Below, one piece after another: positions 50,517 to 62,575 of a stretch of DNA of 64,000 bases. Each line of letters begins with the position of its first letter. Position 1 is the first letter of the stretch. Below the pieces are notes generated by a model. The model saw only the letters and a list, made by a program, of their open reading frames with translations, did no database searches and had not been told where the DNA came from. This DNA is from Frigidibacter sp. (lineage in GTDB: Bacteria > Pseudomonadota > Alphaproteobacteria > Rhodobacterales > Rhodobacteraceae): positions 806,001 through 870,000 of the forward strand of contig NZ_JAUYTT010000008.1 of NCBI RefSeq assembly GCF_030695035.1. The letters are read 5' to 3'. The position numbers and the translations under genes were made by a program.

Positions 50517-51284
50517 TTAGAAATAAACGTCTGCCGCGGGCACGGCCCGGCGCCCCTGCGCCGTTGCCAGTACCAACGCGCCAGTGTCGTCGATGGTCTC
50601 GAACCGGCCCTCGATGGTTTCCGTCATCGTGCGGGCGGTGATGGTCTGGCCAATCCGCGCCGCCCGGGCGAGCCAGGCGGTGCGAATGGGGCCAAAGCCG
50701 AAGGTCGCCAGCTGTGCCTCCCAGCGGGCGAAGGCCGCGGCGAGGTAGGTCAGGAACTCTTCGGGGGGCAGTGTCAACCCGGTCTCGCCAGCGACCGAGA
50801 CGGGCGGCGCCGTCGTCGGCTCCATCCCTGCAAGGTCGGGTGTGCCCGCAAGGTTGACGCCGATGCCGATGGCGAGGTGGCTGACCGCCCTGCCCCCGCC
50901 GAGGCTTTCCAGCAAGATCCCGGCGACCTTGCCGCCGTTCAGCAGCACATCATTGGGCCATTTCAACGCGAGGCTCGCAGCGGGGCCGATGACCACCCCA
51001 AGCGCCTCGTGCAGCGCCAGCGCCGAGACGAAGCTGCGCAGCGCCGCATCCTGCGGGCTGCCAGTGGGGCGCATCACCAGAGTGGCGGAGAAGTTGCCCG
51101 GGATGCCCTGCCAGCTGCGGCCGCGGCGGGCGCGGCCCGCGGTCTGGCGCAGCGCCAGGATCCAGGTCGGCTGCGTCAGATGCGGGGCAAGGCGCGCCGC
51201 CTCGGCATTGGTGCTGTCGACCTCGGGCAGGACGTGGCGGGCCACGCCCTCGGGCCAGTCCCAGAGCGCGGTGCTACCGGACAA
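50517..51284 (-). CDS. birA: Biotin-[acetyl-CoA-carboxylase] ligase
   Basis: 255 aa, without the N-terminal DNA-binding domain of E. coli BirA, so an enzyme only. Signatures: [24 protein letters not shown] (biotinyl-AMP loop), LKWPNDVL and [10 protein letters not shown]. The best-fitting start is TTG 51284, which overlaps the end of nuoN by 11 bases; a GTG at 51245 is possible but cuts the expected N terminus. Confidence 0.93.
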   Translation of the reverse strand: MSGSTALWDWPEGVARHVLPEVDSTNAEAARLAPHLTQPTWILALRQTAGRARRGRSWQGIPGNFSATLVMRPTGSPQDAALRSFVSALALHEALGVVIGPAASLALKWPNDVLLNGGKVAGILLESLGGGRAVSHLAIGIGVNLAGTPDLAGMEPTTAPPVSVAGETGLTLPPEEFLTYLAAAFARWEAQLATFGFGPIRTAWLARAARIGQTITARTMTETIEGRFETIDDTGALVLATAQGRRAVPAADVYF

Positions 51285-52716
51285 GCGCTTCTGCCGCCAG
51301 CGTCGCGGCGCTTTCGATGCCGAACATGTTGACCACGCCGATCACCATCGCCGCGGCGGAGCCGATCAGCAGCAGCCACTGGATGGCGGGCATCCGCGTG
51401 TCCAGCACCTCGGTCTCGGTGCCGAAATACATGAAGTAGACCAGCCGCAGGTAATAGAACGCGCCTATGACCGAGGCGATGACGCCCAGAACCGCCAGCC
51501 AGGTCATGCCTGCGCCGACAGCCGCCATCAGCACGCCATACTTGGCGAAGAAGCCCAGCATCGGCGGCACGCCCGCAAGGCTGAACATCAGCACCAGCAT
51601 CGCCATCGCCTTCGCCGGCTCGCGCCGCGAATAGAGGTTGAGGGCAGAGATATCGGTGACCGGCTGGCCATCACGGCTCATCGACAGGATGAAGGCGAAG
51701 GTGCCGACGTTCATGGTGACGTAGATCGCCATATACAGCAGCATCGCCTGCACGCCCGCAGCGGTGCCCGCAGCAAGGCCCATCATCGCAAAGCCCATAT
51801 GGCCGATCGAGGAATAGGCCATCAGCCGCTTGATATTGCGCTGGCCGATCGCAGCGATGGAGCCAAGGAACATCGAGGCCACCGCCAGCAGCGCCACGAT
51901 CTGCGTCCAGTCGCCCACCACCGGGCCGAAGCCGTCATAGACAAGCCGCGCGAACAGGGCCATCGCGGCCACTTTCGGCGCGGTCGCGAAGAAGGCAGTG
52001 ACTGGCGTCGGCGCGCCCTCATAGACGTCGGGCGTCCACATGTGGAACGGCACCGCCGAGACCTTGAAGGCAAGGCCGGTGATCAGGAACACCATGCCGA
52101 ACAGCAGCCCCAGCGGGATCTGCTCGGCGCCCTGCAGAGCGGCGACGATCCCGGTGAACGAGGTGGTGCCAGCAAAGCCATAGGTCAGCGAGGCACCATA
52201 GAGCAGCAGGCCCGACGACAGCGAGCCGAGCACGAAATACTTGAGGCCCGCCTCGGTCGATTTCACGCTGTCGCGGCGGATCGAGGCCACGACGTAGAGC
52301 GCAAGGCTCTGCAGCTCCAGCCCCATGTAAAGGCTCATCAAATCGCCAGCCGAGACCATGATCATCATGCCGACGACCGACAGCGCGATCAGCACCGGGT
52401 ATTCAAACCGCCCCATGTCACGCCGCGCGAGGTAATCCTGGCTCATTGCCAGGATCGCGGCGGCCGACAGCAGCAGCGTCACCTTGGCAAAGCGCGCGAA
52501 GGCATCGTCGATGAAGAGGCCGCCAAAGGCGCTGCGGCTGCCGCCGCTGCCAAAGCCGACCATCGCCGCGATCAGCAGCAGCGTTGCCACCGTGGCCCAG
52601 GTGATGGCGCCGGTCAGTTTGTCCTTGCCGCCGTAAACCCCCAGCAGCAGCACCGCCATGGCGTAGACGGCCAGCAGCACCTCGGGCAGGACGGTGGAGA
52701 AATCGGCAGAGGTCAT
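51274..52716 (-). CDS. nuoN: NADH-quinone oxidoreductase subunit N
   Basis: 480 aa with about 14 membrane helices, one of three antiporter-like proton-pumping subunits of complex I. Key sequences: [13 protein letters not shown] (Glu of the fifth helix), [21 protein letters not shown] (Lys) and [15 protein letters not shown]. The start at ATG 52716 has GAGGACC upstream. Confidence 0.97.
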   Translation of the reverse strand: MTSADFSTVLPEVLLAVYAMAVLLLGVYGGKDKLTGAITWATVATLLLIAAMVGFGSGGSRSAFGGLFIDDAFARFAKVTLLLSAAAILAMSQDYLARRDMGRFEYPVLIALSVVGMMIMVSAGDLMSLYMGLELQSLALYVVASIRRDSVKSTEAGLKYFVLGSLSSGLLLYGASLTYGFAGTTSFTGIVAALQGAEQIPLGLLFGMVFLITGLAFKVSAVPFHMWTPDVYEGAPTPVTAFFATAPKVAAMALFARLVYDGFGPVVGDWTQIVALLAVASMFLGSIAAIGQRNIKRLMAYSSIGHMGFAMMGLAAGTAAGVQAMLLYMAIYVTMNVGTFAFILSMSRDGQPVTDISALNLYSRREPAKAMAMLVLMFSLAGVPPMLGFFAKYGVLMAAVGAGMTWLAVLGVIASVIGAFYYLRLVYFMYFGTETEVLDTRMPAIQWLLLIGSAAAMVIGVVNMFGIESAATLAAEALVR

Positions 52717-52726
52717 GGTCCGGTCC

Positions 52727-54265
52727 TCAGTGGCTGGCCGCGACGCCCGCCACATCGGCGGGGATCGACGCATGGTATTCGGTGACAAGCGCGGTGACCG
52801 AGGGGCCGATGATATCGGTCACCAGCCTCGGATAGACGCCAAGCAGCAGGGTCATCGCCACAAGCGGGGCAAAGATCATCTTCTCGCGGCGGGTCATGTC
52901 GGTGATCGACTTCAGGCTTTCCTTGATCAGCTCGCCAAACACCACCCGGCGATAGAGCCAGAGCGCATAGGCCGCCGACAGGATCACGCCCGAGGTGGCG
53001 ACAGCGGCGACCCAGGTGTTGACCTGGAAGATGCCCACCAGCGTCAGGAACTCGCCGATGAAGCCCGAGGTGCCGGGAAGGCCGACGTTCGCCATGGTGA
53101 AGAACATGAAGATCAGCGCATAGGCCGGCATGCGGTTCACAAGGCCGCCATAGGCATCGATCTCGCGGGTATGCATCCGGTCATAGATGACGCCCACGCA
53201 GAGGAACAGCGCGCCCGAGATGAAGCCGTGGCTGATCATCTGGAAGATCGCGCCGTCGACGCCCTGCTGGTTGGCGGCGAAGATGCCCATCGTGACATAG
53301 CCCATGTGGCCAACCGAGGAGTAAGCGATCAGCTTCTTCATGTCGGACTGCGCCAGCGCGACCAGCGAGGTATAGACGATGGCGATGGCGGACATCCACA
53401 GCACCAGCGGCGCCAGCAGATCCGACGCAATCGGGAACATCGGCAGGCTGAAGCGCAGGAAGCCATAGCCGCCCATCTTCAGCAAGATCGCCGCCAGCAC
53501 GACAGAGCCCGCAGTGGGGGCCTGAACGTGGGCATCGGGCAGCCAGGTATGCACCGGCCACATCGGCATCTTGACCGCGAAGCTGGCGAAGAAGGCCAGC
53601 CACAGCAGCGTCTGCATCCCGCCGATGATCTGGAAGCCGAACAGGCCGATGGTCTGCGAGGCGAAATCATGGCGCAGCAGCGCGGCGATGTCGGTTGTGC
53701 CGGCATCGACATACATGGCGATCATCGCCACCAGCATCAGCACCGAGCCGAGGAAGGTATAGAGGAAGAACTTGAACGCGGCATAGATCCGGTCCTTGCC
53801 GCCCCAGATGCCGATGATCAGGAACATCGGGATCAGCCCCGCCTCGAAGTAGAGGTAGAACAGCACCAGATCCAGCGCGACGAACACGCCGATCATCAGC
53901 CCTTCCAGCACCAGGAAGGCGATCATGTATTCCTTGACGCGGGTTTCCACATTCCAGCAGGCGGCGATGGTCAGCGGCATGAGGAAGGTGGTCAGCATCA
54001 CGAACAGCACCGAAATGCCATCGACGCCGACCTTGTAGCGCAGGCCCATGATCCAGTCGTGATCCTCGACGAACTGGAAGCCGGTATCGGCCGGATTGAA
54101 CCCGGCGATCAGGAAGATCGACACGAGGAAGGTCACCGTCGTGGCGACCAGTGCCACCCATTTCGCATTGGACTGCGCGGCCTTGTCCTCGCCCCGCAGG
54201 AAGACGGCAAGGATCAGCGCCGCAACCAGCGGTGTGAAGGTGATGATGGACAGCAGGTTTTCCAT
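52727..54265 (-). CDS. nuoM: NADH-quinone oxidoreductase subunit M
   Basis: 512 aa antiporter-like membrane subunit. Conserved: [20 protein letters not shown] (Glu of helix 5), [29 protein letters not shown] in two conserved blocks, and [16 protein letters not shown]. Spaced 10 bases before nuoN and 16 after nuoL. Confidence 0.97.
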   Translation of the reverse strand: MENLLSIITFTPLVAALILAVFLRGEDKAAQSNAKWVALVATTVTFLVSIFLIAGFNPADTGFQFVEDHDWIMGLRYKVGVDGISVLFVMLTTFLMPLTIAACWNVETRVKEYMIAFLVLEGLMIGVFVALDLVLFYLYFEAGLIPMFLIIGIWGGKDRIYAAFKFFLYTFLGSVLMLVAMIAMYVDAGTTDIAALLRHDFASQTIGLFGFQIIGGMQTLLWLAFFASFAVKMPMWPVHTWLPDAHVQAPTAGSVVLAAILLKMGGYGFLRFSLPMFPIASDLLAPLVLWMSAIAIVYTSLVALAQSDMKKLIAYSSVGHMGYVTMGIFAANQQGVDGAIFQMISHGFISGALFLCVGVIYDRMHTREIDAYGGLVNRMPAYALIFMFFTMANVGLPGTSGFIGEFLTLVGIFQVNTWVAAVATSGVILSAAYALWLYRRVVFGELIKESLKSITDMTRREKMIFAPLVAMTLLLGVYPRLVTDIIGPSVTALVTEYHASIPADVAGVAASH

Positions 54266-54281
54266 GTGTTCGCGCGCCCCC

Positions 54282-56417
54282 TTATTCAGCGCCGCCCGAG
54301 AGCGTCATCCATGTGATCAGCACCGCGATGCCGATCACCATGGCGAACGCATAGTGGAAGAGATAGCCGGACTGCGCCCTTGCCGTGAGGCGGGTGAAGA
54401 ACGGGATGATGCCAAGCGCCACGCCGTTGATCGACCCGTCGATGACGTCGCCATCGCCGCGCTTCCACAAGAACCGGCCGAGCCATTTGGCGGGGCGCAC
54501 GAACAGCACCTCGTAGATCTCGTCGAAGTACCACTTGTTCAGCAGGAAGCGGTAGAGCGCGGGTTGCAGCGCGGCCAGGCGGCCAGGCAGCGAGGGATCG
54601 CGGATGTAGAACATCCAGGCCGTCGCAAGGCCGATCAGCATCGCAATAAAGGGCGAGACCTTGACCCAGACAGGCGAGTGGTGCGCGTCGTCCATCACAT
54701 GGTTGTCCGGGTGCATGTAGATCGCGCCGATCGGGCCATGCGCCGCGGCGGCGGCATGCGCCTCGCCAGCCGGAGCAGCCTCGGTCGCGGCGGCTTCGGC
54801 AGCCGGAGCAACCTCGGTCGTCGCCACCGGCGCGGCATCGGCCGCAGCGCCCTCGGCGGCGTGCTCACCCTCTACCGCAGCCTCGGCGTGCTGCGGCATT
54901 CCGAAGAAGCTCGCCACCTGATTATGGTCGCCGAAGAAGCTGTTATACCACAGCATCCCCGAGAACACCGCGCCAAGCGCCAGCACCCCCAGCGGGATCA
55001 GCATGGTCTTCGGGCTCTCATGCGCATGGTCATAGGCGTGATGGTCGCCGCGCGGTTTGCCCCAGAAAGTCAGGAACATCAGCCGCCAGGAGTAGAACGA
55101 GGTGAACATCGCCGCGATGACCAGCAGCCAGAAGGCATAGCCTACCCCGCTGGCATAGGCGCTCTCGATGATCGCGTCCTTCGACAGGAAGCCGGCGAAA
55201 CCGATATGGGTCAGCGGAATGCCGACGCCGGTGATCGCCAGCGTGCCGATCAGCATCGCGTAGAAGGTCAGCGGGATCTTCTTCCGCAGCCCACCATAGT
55301 TCCGCATGTCCTGCTCATGGTGCATCGCGTGGATGACAGAACCGGCGCCAAGGAACAGCATGGCCTTGAAGAAGGCGTGGGTCAGCAGGTGGAACATCGC
55401 GGCGCCATAGACACCCGCCCCCGCGGCCACGAACATGTAGCCAAGCTGCGAGCAGGTCGAATAGGCGATCACGCGCTTGATGTCGTTCTGCACCAGGCCG
55501 ACGGTCGCGGCAAAGAACGCAGTCGAGGCGCCCATGTAGATGATGAACATCTTCGCATCGGGTGCATATTCATACAGCGGCGACATCCGGCAGACCAGGA
55601 ACACCCCGGCGGTGACCATCGTCGCGGCATGGATCAGCGCCGACACAGGTGTCGGGCCTTCCATCGCGTCGGGCAGCCAGGTGTGCAGGCCAAGCTGCGC
55701 CGATTTACCCATCGCGCCGATGAACAGCAGCACGCCGATCAGGTTGGCGGCGTTCCAGTCGGTCCACAGGAAGCTGATCTGCGTTTCCGCCAGCTGCGGG
55801 GCGGCGGCGAACACGTCATCCATCCGGATCGAGTCCGTCAGGTAGAACAGCGCGAAGATGCCAAGCGCGAAGCCGAAGTCGCCAACCCGGTTGACGATGA
55901 AGGCCTTCATCGCCGCGGCATTGGCCGAAGGCTTCTTGTAGTAGAAGCCGATCAGCAGGTACGACGCGACGCCCACGCCCTCCCAGCCGAAGAACATCTG
56001 GACCAGGTTGTCGGACGTCACCAGCATCAGCATGGCGAAGGTGAAGAACGACAGGTAGGCGAAGAAGCGCGCCTTGTAGTGCTCGTGATGGCCCCAGTTG
56101 TCGTCATGGGCCATGTAGCCGAAGGAGTAGAGGTGGACGAGCGCCGAGACGGTGGTGACGACGATCAGCATGATCGCGGTCAGCCGGTCCATGCGGATCG
56201 ACCATTCCGTCGCCAGTGTGCCGGACTGGATCCAGTCGAGGATGTGGATGTGCTGCGTGGTGCCGTCATGGCCCAGGAACACCACCCAGGACAGGAGACA
56301 GGCCAGGAACAGCAGGCCCGTGGTCACCACCTGCGCGCCGGTTTCCGAGATCAGCCGCCAGCCGAAGCCCGCGATGAGAGAGCCCACGAGCGGGGCAAAG
56401 AGGATGATCGTTTCCAT
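54282..56417 (-). CDS. nuoL: NADH-quinone oxidoreductase subunit L
   Basis: 711 aa, longer than E. coli NuoL (613). The antiporter core has [43 protein letters not shown] (as two blocks) and [17 protein letters not shown] low-complexity Ala/Glu-rich insertion at about residues 505-555 (with [20 protein letters not shown]) precedes the last helices and the long lateral helix. Other alphaproteobacterial NuoL proteins are also long here. Confidence 0.97.
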   Translation of the reverse strand: METIILFAPLVGSLIAGFGWRLISETGAQVVTTGLLFLACLLSWVVFLGHDGTTQHIHILDWIQSGTLATEWSIRMDRLTAIMLIVVTTVSALVHLYSFGYMAHDDNWGHHEHYKARFFAYLSFFTFAMLMLVTSDNLVQMFFGWEGVGVASYLLIGFYYKKPSANAAAMKAFIVNRVGDFGFALGIFALFYLTDSIRMDDVFAAAPQLAETQISFLWTDWNAANLIGVLLFIGAMGKSAQLGLHTWLPDAMEGPTPVSALIHAATMVTAGVFLVCRMSPLYEYAPDAKMFIIYMGASTAFFAATVGLVQNDIKRVIAYSTCSQLGYMFVAAGAGVYGAAMFHLLTHAFFKAMLFLGAGSVIHAMHHEQDMRNYGGLRKKIPLTFYAMLIGTLAITGVGIPLTHIGFAGFLSKDAIIESAYASGVGYAFWLLVIAAMFTSFYSWRLMFLTFWGKPRGDHHAYDHAHESPKTMLIPLGVLALGAVFSGMLWYNSFFGDHNQVASFFGMPQHAEAAVEGEHAAEGAAADAAPVATTEVAPAAEAAATEAAPAGEAHAAAAAHGPIGAIYMHPDNHVMDDAHHSPVWVKVSPFIAMLIGLATAWMFYIRDPSLPGRLAALQPALYRFLLNKWYFDEIYEVLFVRPAKWLGRFLWKRGDGDVIDGSINGVALGIIPFFTRLTARAQSGYLFHYAFAMVIGIAVLITWMTLSGGAE

Positions 56418-56424
56418 TTGCCCG

Positions 56425-56760
<336 letters not shown>

Positions 56761-56824
56761 CTATTCCGTCTGGTGCCGTAAGCCCGCGTCACCATCGCGC
56801 GGCCCCGTGTCGTTTGCGTGTCGC

Positions 56825-57433
56825 CTAAAGCCCCTGCCCCGGCTTCACGTCGCGCAGTTCCATCGCCTTTGCCGGATCGCGGTACATCTGCTGCAGCACG
56901 TCCTGCCGCTTGACGTTCTTGCGGTGGCGCAGCGTCAGCACGATTGCCCCGATCATCGCCACCAGCAGGATCAGCGCGGCGGTCTGGAACAGGAAGACGT
57001 ATTTGTCGTAGATCAGCATCCCGAGCGCGGCTGTGTTCTGCACCCCCTCCGGCGTGGGCGCAACCCGCAGGCTTTCGGCCATGTCCGAGGTCTTCCAGAC
57101 GCCGAACACCATGCCAAGCTCCAGCAAGATGATCACGCCGACCAGCAGGCCCATCGGCATGTAGCGCGCCATCTCGCCCTTCAGCTCGGCAAAGTCCACA
57201 TCCAGCATCATGACCACGAACAGGAACAGCACCGCGACCGCGCCGACATAGACGATCACCAGCAGCATCGCCACGAACTCGGCGCCCATCAGCACGAATA
57301 GCCCCGCGGCCGACAGGAAGGCCAGGATCAGCCACAGCACCGAATGCACCGGGTTGCGCGAGATGACGACCATCAGCCCCGCCACGACGGCGGTGATGGC
57401 GAAGAGGTAGAAGGAAAACTCGAAAACGCTCAT
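56825..57433 (-). CDS. nuoJ: NADH-quinone oxidoreductase subunit J
   Basis: 202 aa with five membrane helices. The third helix segment [21 protein letters not shown] contains the pi-bulge Tyr/Gly region of NuoJ. The C terminus is a cytoplasmic tail ending near RDVKPGQGL. 10 bases after the CMD gene. Confidence 0.96.
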   Translation of the reverse strand: MSVFEFSFYLFAITAVVAGLMVVISRNPVHSVLWLILAFLSAAGLFVLMGAEFVAMLLVIVYVGAVAVLFLFVVMMLDVDFAELKGEMARYMPMGLLVGVIILLELGMVFGVWKTSDMAESLRVAPTPEGVQNTAALGMLIYDKYVFLFQTAALILLVAMIGAIVLTLRHRKNVKRQDVLQQMYRDPAKAMELRDVKPGQGL

Positions 57434-57443
57434 TCCGCGGCCC

Positions 57444-57851
57444 TCATTCCTTTTCTTCGGTCCCGTCGAAGACGCCTTGGGCGATCTCCAGCGCGCGGGT
57501 CATGGCGGGCAGCCCGCCGAACATGCTCATCTGGTAGATCACTTCCGCGATCTCCCGTTTCTTCGCGCCGGCCTGCATTGCGTGGCGGATGGTCAGCTTC
57601 AGCTGGCTGTCCGCCTGCGCCCCCAGCACGGTCAGCGCCGCGATGGTCACCAGAAGCCGGGTCTTGGCATCCAGCCCCTCGCGGTTGAAGGTGCGGCCAA
57701 AGGCCATCTCCATGAAGTCCTTGGACATGGTCGGGATCAGATCCTCGAACCCCTTGACGCGGAAGGTTTCCAGCGCCGGGTTGAAGGCCTTGGCCATCTC
57801 TTGGCTCTGATCCATCATCGCCTTGAACATCTTGGAGAATTCATCGTTCAT
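57444..57851 (-). CDS. Carboxymuconolactone decarboxylase / AhpD-like family protein inside the nuo operon
   Basis: 135 aa helical protein with the CMD fold ([49 protein letters not shown]). The AhpD CxxC cysteines are absent, so it is not a peroxidase by that mechanism. Its ATG overlaps the nuoI stop (ATGA). Rhodobacteraceae nuo operons carry extra genes at such positions; its role in complex I is not established. Confidence 0.9.
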   Translation of the reverse strand: MNDEFSKMFKAMMDQSQEMAKAFNPALETFRVKGFEDLIPTMSKDFMEMAFGRTFNREGLDAKTRLLVTIAALTVLGAQADSQLKLTIRHAMQAGAKKREIAEVIYQMSMFGGLPAMTRALEIAQGVFDGTEEKE

Positions 57852-58342
57852 CTGTACGGGGCATCCATCTCTAGGTTGCGGGCGATCTCGCCTTCCCAGC
57901 GGGCGCCGTTTTCCAGCAGCCGCTCCTTGTCATAGAACAGTTCCTCGCGCGTCTCGGTCGAGAATTCGAAATTCGGGCCTTCGACAATGGCATCGACCGG
58001 GCAGGCCTCCTGGCAGAAGCCGCAATAGATGCACTTTGTCATGTCGATGTCATACCGCGTGGTGCGGCGGCTGCCATCCTCGCGCGGTTCGGCGTCAATG
58101 GTGATCGCCTGCGCCGGGCAGACCGCCTCGCACAGCTTGCACGCGATGCAGCGTTCCTCGCCGTTCGGATAGCGGCGCAGCGCATGCTCGCCCCGGAAGC
58201 GCGGCGACAGCGGGCCCTTTTCATGCGGGTAGTTCAGCGTTTCCTTGGGCGCGAAGAAGTACTTCATCCCCAGGCCGAAGCCCTTGATGAAGTCCATCAT
58301 CAGGAAATATTTCGCCGCGCGGGTATAGTCCATCTGGGTCAT
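57848..58342 (-). CDS. nuoI: NADH-quinone oxidoreductase subunit I
   Basis: 164 aa. Two 4Fe-4S clusters (N6a, N6b) are bound by [12 protein letters not shown] and [12 protein letters not shown]. The N terminus [18 protein letters not shown] is the usual amphipathic segment. It overlaps the 91-aa gene upstream and the CMD gene downstream by four bases each. Confidence 0.97.
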   Translation of the reverse strand: MTQMDYTRAAKYFLMMDFIKGFGLGMKYFFAPKETLNYPHEKGPLSPRFRGEHALRRYPNGEERCIACKLCEAVCPAQAITIDAEPREDGSRRTTRYDIDMTKCIYCGFCQEACPVDAIVEGPNFEFSTETREELFYDKERLLENGARWEGEIARNLEMDAPYR

Positions 58343-58614
58343 GCCGGTCGAAGTCCTTTGAAAACCGCGAAGACCTTTTTCTGCCAGCCTTCTAAGTCAT
58401 GCGGGATCCCGAGCTCATTAAGCTCTACGCCCGAAATTGGTGACAGGACATGCCCGCCAGCCACATCTTCGGCCGCTGCTTGCGCGGAATGGTACGAGCC
58501 GAGGTTGTCCTCTTTGAACATAACTTTGTACCGCCCCCCTGGCTCTGGCAGCAAAGAGATGATGCCGTGGACGGTCGGGAACATATAGTAAAACTGGGTC
58601 ACGTCTCCGGTCAT
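58339..58614 (-). CDS. Small hypothetical protein between nuoH and nuoI
   Basis: 91 aa, starting four bases after nuoH and overlapping nuoI by four bases (ATGA), so firmly within the operon. Soluble, mixed alpha/beta; segments [40 protein letters not shown] and [12 protein letters not shown]. No cysteine or known motif. I do not recognise the family; the tight overlaps argue it is translated. Confidence 0.75.
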   Translation of the reverse strand: MTGDVTQFYYMFPTVHGIISLLPEPGGRYKVMFKEDNLGSYHSAQAAAEDVAGGHVLSPISGVELNELGIPHDLEGWQKKVFAVFKGLRPA

Positions 58615-58617
58615 GCC

Positions 58618-59655
58618 TCAGCCCCCCATCGTCCAGCGGGCCCAGGCACCGCCGAGAACTTCGTATCTGGCCAGGAAGGCCACGATCACAACCCAACCCA
58701 GCGACATCGGCAGGAACACCTTCCAGCCAATGCGCATCAGCTGGTCGTAGCGGTAGCGCGGCACGATGGCCTTCACCATGGCGAACATGAAGAAGAAGAA
58801 CGCCATCTTGCCGACCATCCACAGCACGCCGTCGGGCAGCCCCGGGATCGGCGACAGCCAGCCCCCGAAGAACAAGAGGCTCATCAGCGCGCACATCAGG
58901 AAGATGGCGATGTACTCGCCGGCCATGAACAGCAGGTAGGCGGTCGAGGAATATTCCACCATGAACCCGGCCACGAGCTCCGATTCCGCCTCGGGCAAGT
59001 CGAACGGGGGCCGGTTGGTCTCGGCCAGCGCCGAGATGAAGAACAGCACCACCATCGGCAGATGCGGCAGCCAGTACCAGTTGAACAGGCCATAGTCCCC
59101 GCGCTGCGCCTCGACGATGCCACCAAAGCTCATCGACCCGGTCGAGATGATGACGCCGATGATGATCAGCCCCAGCGACACCTCGTACGAGATCATCTGC
59201 GCGGCCGACCGCAGCGAACCGAGGAACGGGTATTTGGAGTTCGAGGCCCACCCGCCCATGATCACGCCGTACACCTCGAGCGAGGAGACGGCGAAGACGA
59301 ACAGGATCGCCACGTTGATATCGGCCAGGATCCAGCCTTCGTTGAACGGGATCACCGCCCAGGCCAGGATCGCCAGCACGAAGGACACCATCGGCGCCAT
59401 GAAGAAGACGACCTTGTCGGCCCCTGCGGGGACGATCATTTCCTTGACCACGTATTTCAGCGCGTCGGCCACCGATTGCAGCAGGCCAAAGGCGCCCACC
59501 ACGTTCGGGCCGCGGCGCATCTGCACGGCGGCCCAGATCTTGCGGTCGCCATACACGAGGAACAGCAGCGAAATCATCACGAAGGCAATGATGCCGAGGC
59601 CTTGGACGGCGATCAGCAAGAATGTGCCCAGTGGCGTGGAAAGAAACTCAGCCAT
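58618..59655 (-). CDS. nuoH: NADH-quinone oxidoreductase subunit H
   Basis: 345 aa with eight or nine membrane helices; it forms much of the quinone chamber. Conserved: [41 protein letters not shown] (two blocks) and [14 protein letters not shown]. Confidence 0.97.
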   Translation of the reverse strand: MAEFLSTPLGTFLLIAVQGLGIIAFVMISLLFLVYGDRKIWAAVQMRRGPNVVGAFGLLQSVADALKYVVKEMIVPAGADKVVFFMAPMVSFVLAILAWAVIPFNEGWILADINVAILFVFAVSSLEVYGVIMGGWASNSKYPFLGSLRSAAQMISYEVSLGLIIIGVIISTGSMSFGGIVEAQRGDYGLFNWYWLPHLPMVVLFFISALAETNRPPFDLPEAESELVAGFMVEYSSTAYLLFMAGEYIAIFLMCALMSLLFFGGWLSPIPGLPDGVLWMVGKMAFFFFMFAMVKAIVPRYRYDQLMRIGWKVFLPMSLGWVVIVAFLARYEVLGGAWARWTMGG

Positions 59656-59670
59656 GTTGCCTTTTGTCCC

Positions 59671-60090
59671 TCAGACCGTCGGTATACCCTGTTCGGAACA
59701 GGCCGCGACGACGACTTCCGCGTCAATCGTGGCGATGCCCCGAGGCAGTGCTGGCGAGATGGTGTAAACAGCATCCGCGCGCCAAACGCCACCCTCTTCA
59801 TCGACATTCGTGCGCACATGGCGCGCGAATCCATAGCCCCGGATCAGCGCATATTGCGCCGCCGCACAGGCCGCATAAGCCTCGACATCCGGCAGCCCCC
59901 GCGCGCCCGACATGGCCACGCGAAAGCTGACCAGATCGCCGCTGAGCAGCCGGGTTTCCACGCCCCTGTAGTCGGGCCGGAAGCCGTTGCTGGTCGCGGC
60001 AGGCTGATCTGCAGCACCGCCCGCGCAGCCCGCCAGACCGGCCGCAAGGCCGGTGGCAAGAACCGCAAGGGGGGCGCTGCGCATCATCAT
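59671..60090 (-). CDS. Small lipoprotein between nuoG and nuoH
   Basis: 139 aa. Lipoprotein signal [22 protein letters not shown] with lipobox LAGC, so it is probably anchored at the outer or inner membrane. The mature part contains [20 protein letters not shown] and three more cysteines ([20 protein letters not shown]). Its ATG overlaps the nuoG stop (ATGA). No known family. Confidence 0.82.
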   Translation of the reverse strand: MMMRSAPLAVLATGLAAGLAGCAGGAADQPAATSNGFRPDYRGVETRLLSGDLVSFRVAMSGARGLPDVEAYAACAAAQYALIRGYGFARHVRTNVDEEGGVWRADAVYTISPALPRGIATIDAEVVVAACSEQGIPTV

Positions 60091-62099
60091 TCCGCCGCCA
60101 TCGCCGTTTCGCTGCGGGCCTTCGCCATCGCCGACAGCTCTGCCATCAGCGCCGAGGCGCGGGCGATGGGGTTGGTCAGATAGAAGTCCGCCTTCGAGGC
60201 GCGGAAATCGGCATTGCCCGGGGTCCGCAGCTCCAGCTCCGCCGGGGCGTTCTCCGGCACCTGGTCGATCAGCGCCAGATGCGGCACCGCCGCCATCAGC
60301 GCCCGGCGCAGCTGCGCCAGATTGTCCCAGGGCTGCGCCGCGCCAAGCTCGGCCGACAGCGCCCGCAGGATCGCCCAGTTCTCTTTCGCTTCGCCCGGTG
60401 GGAAGCCGGCACGCAGCGCCAGTTGCGGGCGTCCTTCGGTGTTCACGAACAGGCCGTTTTCTTCCGTATAGGCCGCGCCCGGCAGGATGATGTCCGCCCG
60501 GTGTGCGCCGCGGTCGCCGTGGCTGCCCTGATAGATCACCAACGGACCGGCCGCGATCTCCACCTCATCGGCGCCAAGGTTGTAGACCACCTCTGCCCCT
60601 TCCAGCGCCGCAGCCATCCCGCCCTCGGTCACCGCGCCCACATCCATCGCGCCAACGCGCGAGGCTGCGGAATGTAGCACCAGCAGCCCGCCGCCAAGCG
60701 CCGTCGCCAGCGCCTGTGCATGGGCCAGCACCGCCTCGCCATCGGCTTCGATCAGCGCGCCCTGCCCCACGATCACCAGCGCGGGCTTGTCGCCGGCTGT
60801 GGCCGATCCGGCCAGCCGCACCAGCGTGTCACGCCCGGTGCCCTCATGCGTCACGTCATAGGTCAGGTCCGCGGCGGCGCCGATCACATGCACCTCGGCC
60901 CCTTGGGTCCAGGCCTTGCGGATCCGGGCGTTCAGCACCGGCGATTCCACCCGCGGGTTCGACCCGACGATCCAGATCTGCCCGGCGCTGTCGATATCCT
61001 CGATCCGCGCGGTCCCGGCATAGCCGCCGCGCTGCCCGGCCGGCAGGCGCGCGCCATCGGTGCGGCATTCGATTTTGCCGCCCAGACCTTCGATCAGGTT
61101 CTTCAGCGCAAACGCCGCCTCGACCGGGGCCAGATCACCGACGAGGCCGGCAACCTTGCGGCCCTTCATCGCCGCAGCCACCGCCGCCAGCGCCTCGGGC
61201 CAGCTCGCCTTGCGCAGCTTGCCCGCCTTACGGATGTAAGGCGTGTCCAGCCGCTGCCGGCGGAGCCCGTCCCAGACGAAGCGGGTCTTGTCGCTGATCC
61301 ACTCTTCGTTCACGCCGTCATTGTTGCGCGGCAGGATCCGCATCACTTCGCGGCCCTTGCAATCCACCCGGATATTGCTGCCAAGCGAGTCCATCACGTC
61401 GATGGTCTCGGTCTTGGACAGCTCCCACGGGCGGGCGGTAAAGGCATAGGGCTTGCTGACCAGCGCGCCCACCGGGCAGAGGTCGATGATATTGCCCTGC
61501 AGGTTCGAATCCAGCGTCAGGTTCAGATAGCTGGTAATCTCGCTATCCTCGCCGCGCCCGGTCTGGCCCATCTGGGTGATGCCGGCCACTTCCGAGGTGA
61601 AGCGCACGCAGCGGGTGCAGCTGATGCAGCGGGTCATGTGCGTTTCGACCAGCGGGCCGAGGTTCAGGTCCTCGGTCGCGCGTTTCGGCTCGCGGTAGCG
61701 GCTGAAATCGACGCCGTAGGCCATCGCCTGATCCTGCAGGTCGCACTCGCCGCCCTGGTCGCAGATCGGGCAATCCAGCGGGTGGTTGATCAGCAGGAAC
61801 TCCATCACCCCCTCGCGGGCCTTCTTCACCATCGGCGAATTGGTCTTGATGACCGAGGGCTCGCCATTCGGGCCGGGGCGCAAGTCCTTGACCTGCATCG
61901 CGCAGCTGGCAGCTGGCTTCGGCGGGCCGCCGACGACCTCCACCAGACACATCCGGCAGTTGCCGGCGATCGACAGCCGCTCATGGTAGCAAAAGCGCGG
62001 GATCTCGATGCCCGCCAGCTCGCAGGCCTGGATCAGCGTCAGGTTGGGGTCAACCTCGACCTCGATGTCGTCGATGATGATCTTCCGGGTGTTGGACAT
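60087..62099 (-). CDS. nuoG: NADH-quinone oxidoreductase subunit G
   Basis: 670 aa from ATG 62099 behind AAGGGG. The N-terminal ferredoxin-like part binds the 2Fe-2S cluster ([15 protein letters not shown]) and 4Fe-4S clusters ([22 protein letters not shown] with VAGI). The rest is the molybdopterin-oxidoreductase-like fold without a functional cofactor. Length fits alphaproteobacterial NuoG (about 670-690). Confidence 0.97.
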   Translation of the reverse strand: MSNTRKIIIDDIEVEVDPNLTLIQACELAGIEIPRFCYHERLSIAGNCRMCLVEVVGGPPKPAASCAMQVKDLRPGPNGEPSVIKTNSPMVKKAREGVMEFLLINHPLDCPICDQGGECDLQDQAMAYGVDFSRYREPKRATEDLNLGPLVETHMTRCISCTRCVRFTSEVAGITQMGQTGRGEDSEITSYLNLTLDSNLQGNIIDLCPVGALVSKPYAFTARPWELSKTETIDVMDSLGSNIRVDCKGREVMRILPRNNDGVNEEWISDKTRFVWDGLRRQRLDTPYIRKAGKLRKASWPEALAAVAAAMKGRKVAGLVGDLAPVEAAFALKNLIEGLGGKIECRTDGARLPAGQRGGYAGTARIEDIDSAGQIWIVGSNPRVESPVLNARIRKAWTQGAEVHVIGAAADLTYDVTHEGTGRDTLVRLAGSATAGDKPALVIVGQGALIEADGEAVLAHAQALATALGGGLLVLHSAASRVGAMDVGAVTEGGMAAALEGAEVVYNLGADEVEIAAGPLVIYQGSHGDRGAHRADIILPGAAYTEENGLFVNTEGRPQLALRAGFPPGEAKENWAILRALSAELGAAQPWDNLAQLRRALMAAVPHLALIDQVPENAPAELELRTPGNADFRASKADFYLTNPIARASALMAELSAMAKARSETAMAAE

Positions 62100-62210
62100 C
62101 TCAAAGCGCCCCTTCCAGCATAGGTTCGGGCCGCTGGCCCGGGACCGCGAGGGCATGGCCCGCCGCGGTTGATCTTGTCGCGGCGGATGCCGCCTTGTGC
62201 GTCAGCCCGC

Positions 62211-62573
62211 TCATGCGCAGGCCCCCGCGAATTCCCACACTCCGGCGCCAGCGAACTTGCCATGCGCAGAGCCGTCAAAGCGCCCGCCCTGCCCCTCGCA
62301 GGCCAGCGCGGCGGCCTGCTTGGCAACGCGGCCCTCGGAGTAATCCAGCGGCACCGCGGCCCGCCGCACCGCGACGCGCATTCCGCGCACCGGCACCGCG
62401 CCCGCCGGGGTGAAGCGCACCCCGTCCGGCCCCGGAGCGATCTCGGCGAGGAACGCCTTGCCCTCGACCGCCACGGGAACCCGGCCCGGCGCCGCAGCAA
62501 CCGGCACAGACGGCGCCGCGCAGGCGCTCAGCACGCCTGCCCCCACCATGCCGATGATCCCCGCAGCCCGCAT
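62211..62573 (-). CDS. Small lipoprotein between nuoF and nuoG
   Basis: 120 aa from ATG 62573, with GGAGTGAG (overlapping the nuoF stop) as ribosome site. Lipobox LSAC at residues 15-18 after a short hydrophobic segment. The mature part has PVRGMRVAVRRAAVPLDYSEG, ALACEGQGGRFDGS and VWEFAGACA, with a probable disulfide. No known family. A 111-base gap precedes nuoG and holds no gene. Confidence 0.78.
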   Translation of the reverse strand: MRAAGIIGMVGAGVLSACAAPSVPVAAAPGRVPVAVEGKAFLAEIAPGPDGVRFTPAGAVPVRGMRVAVRRAAVPLDYSEGRVAKQAAALACEGQGGRFDGSAHGKFAGAGVWEFAGACA

Positions 62574-62575
62574 TC

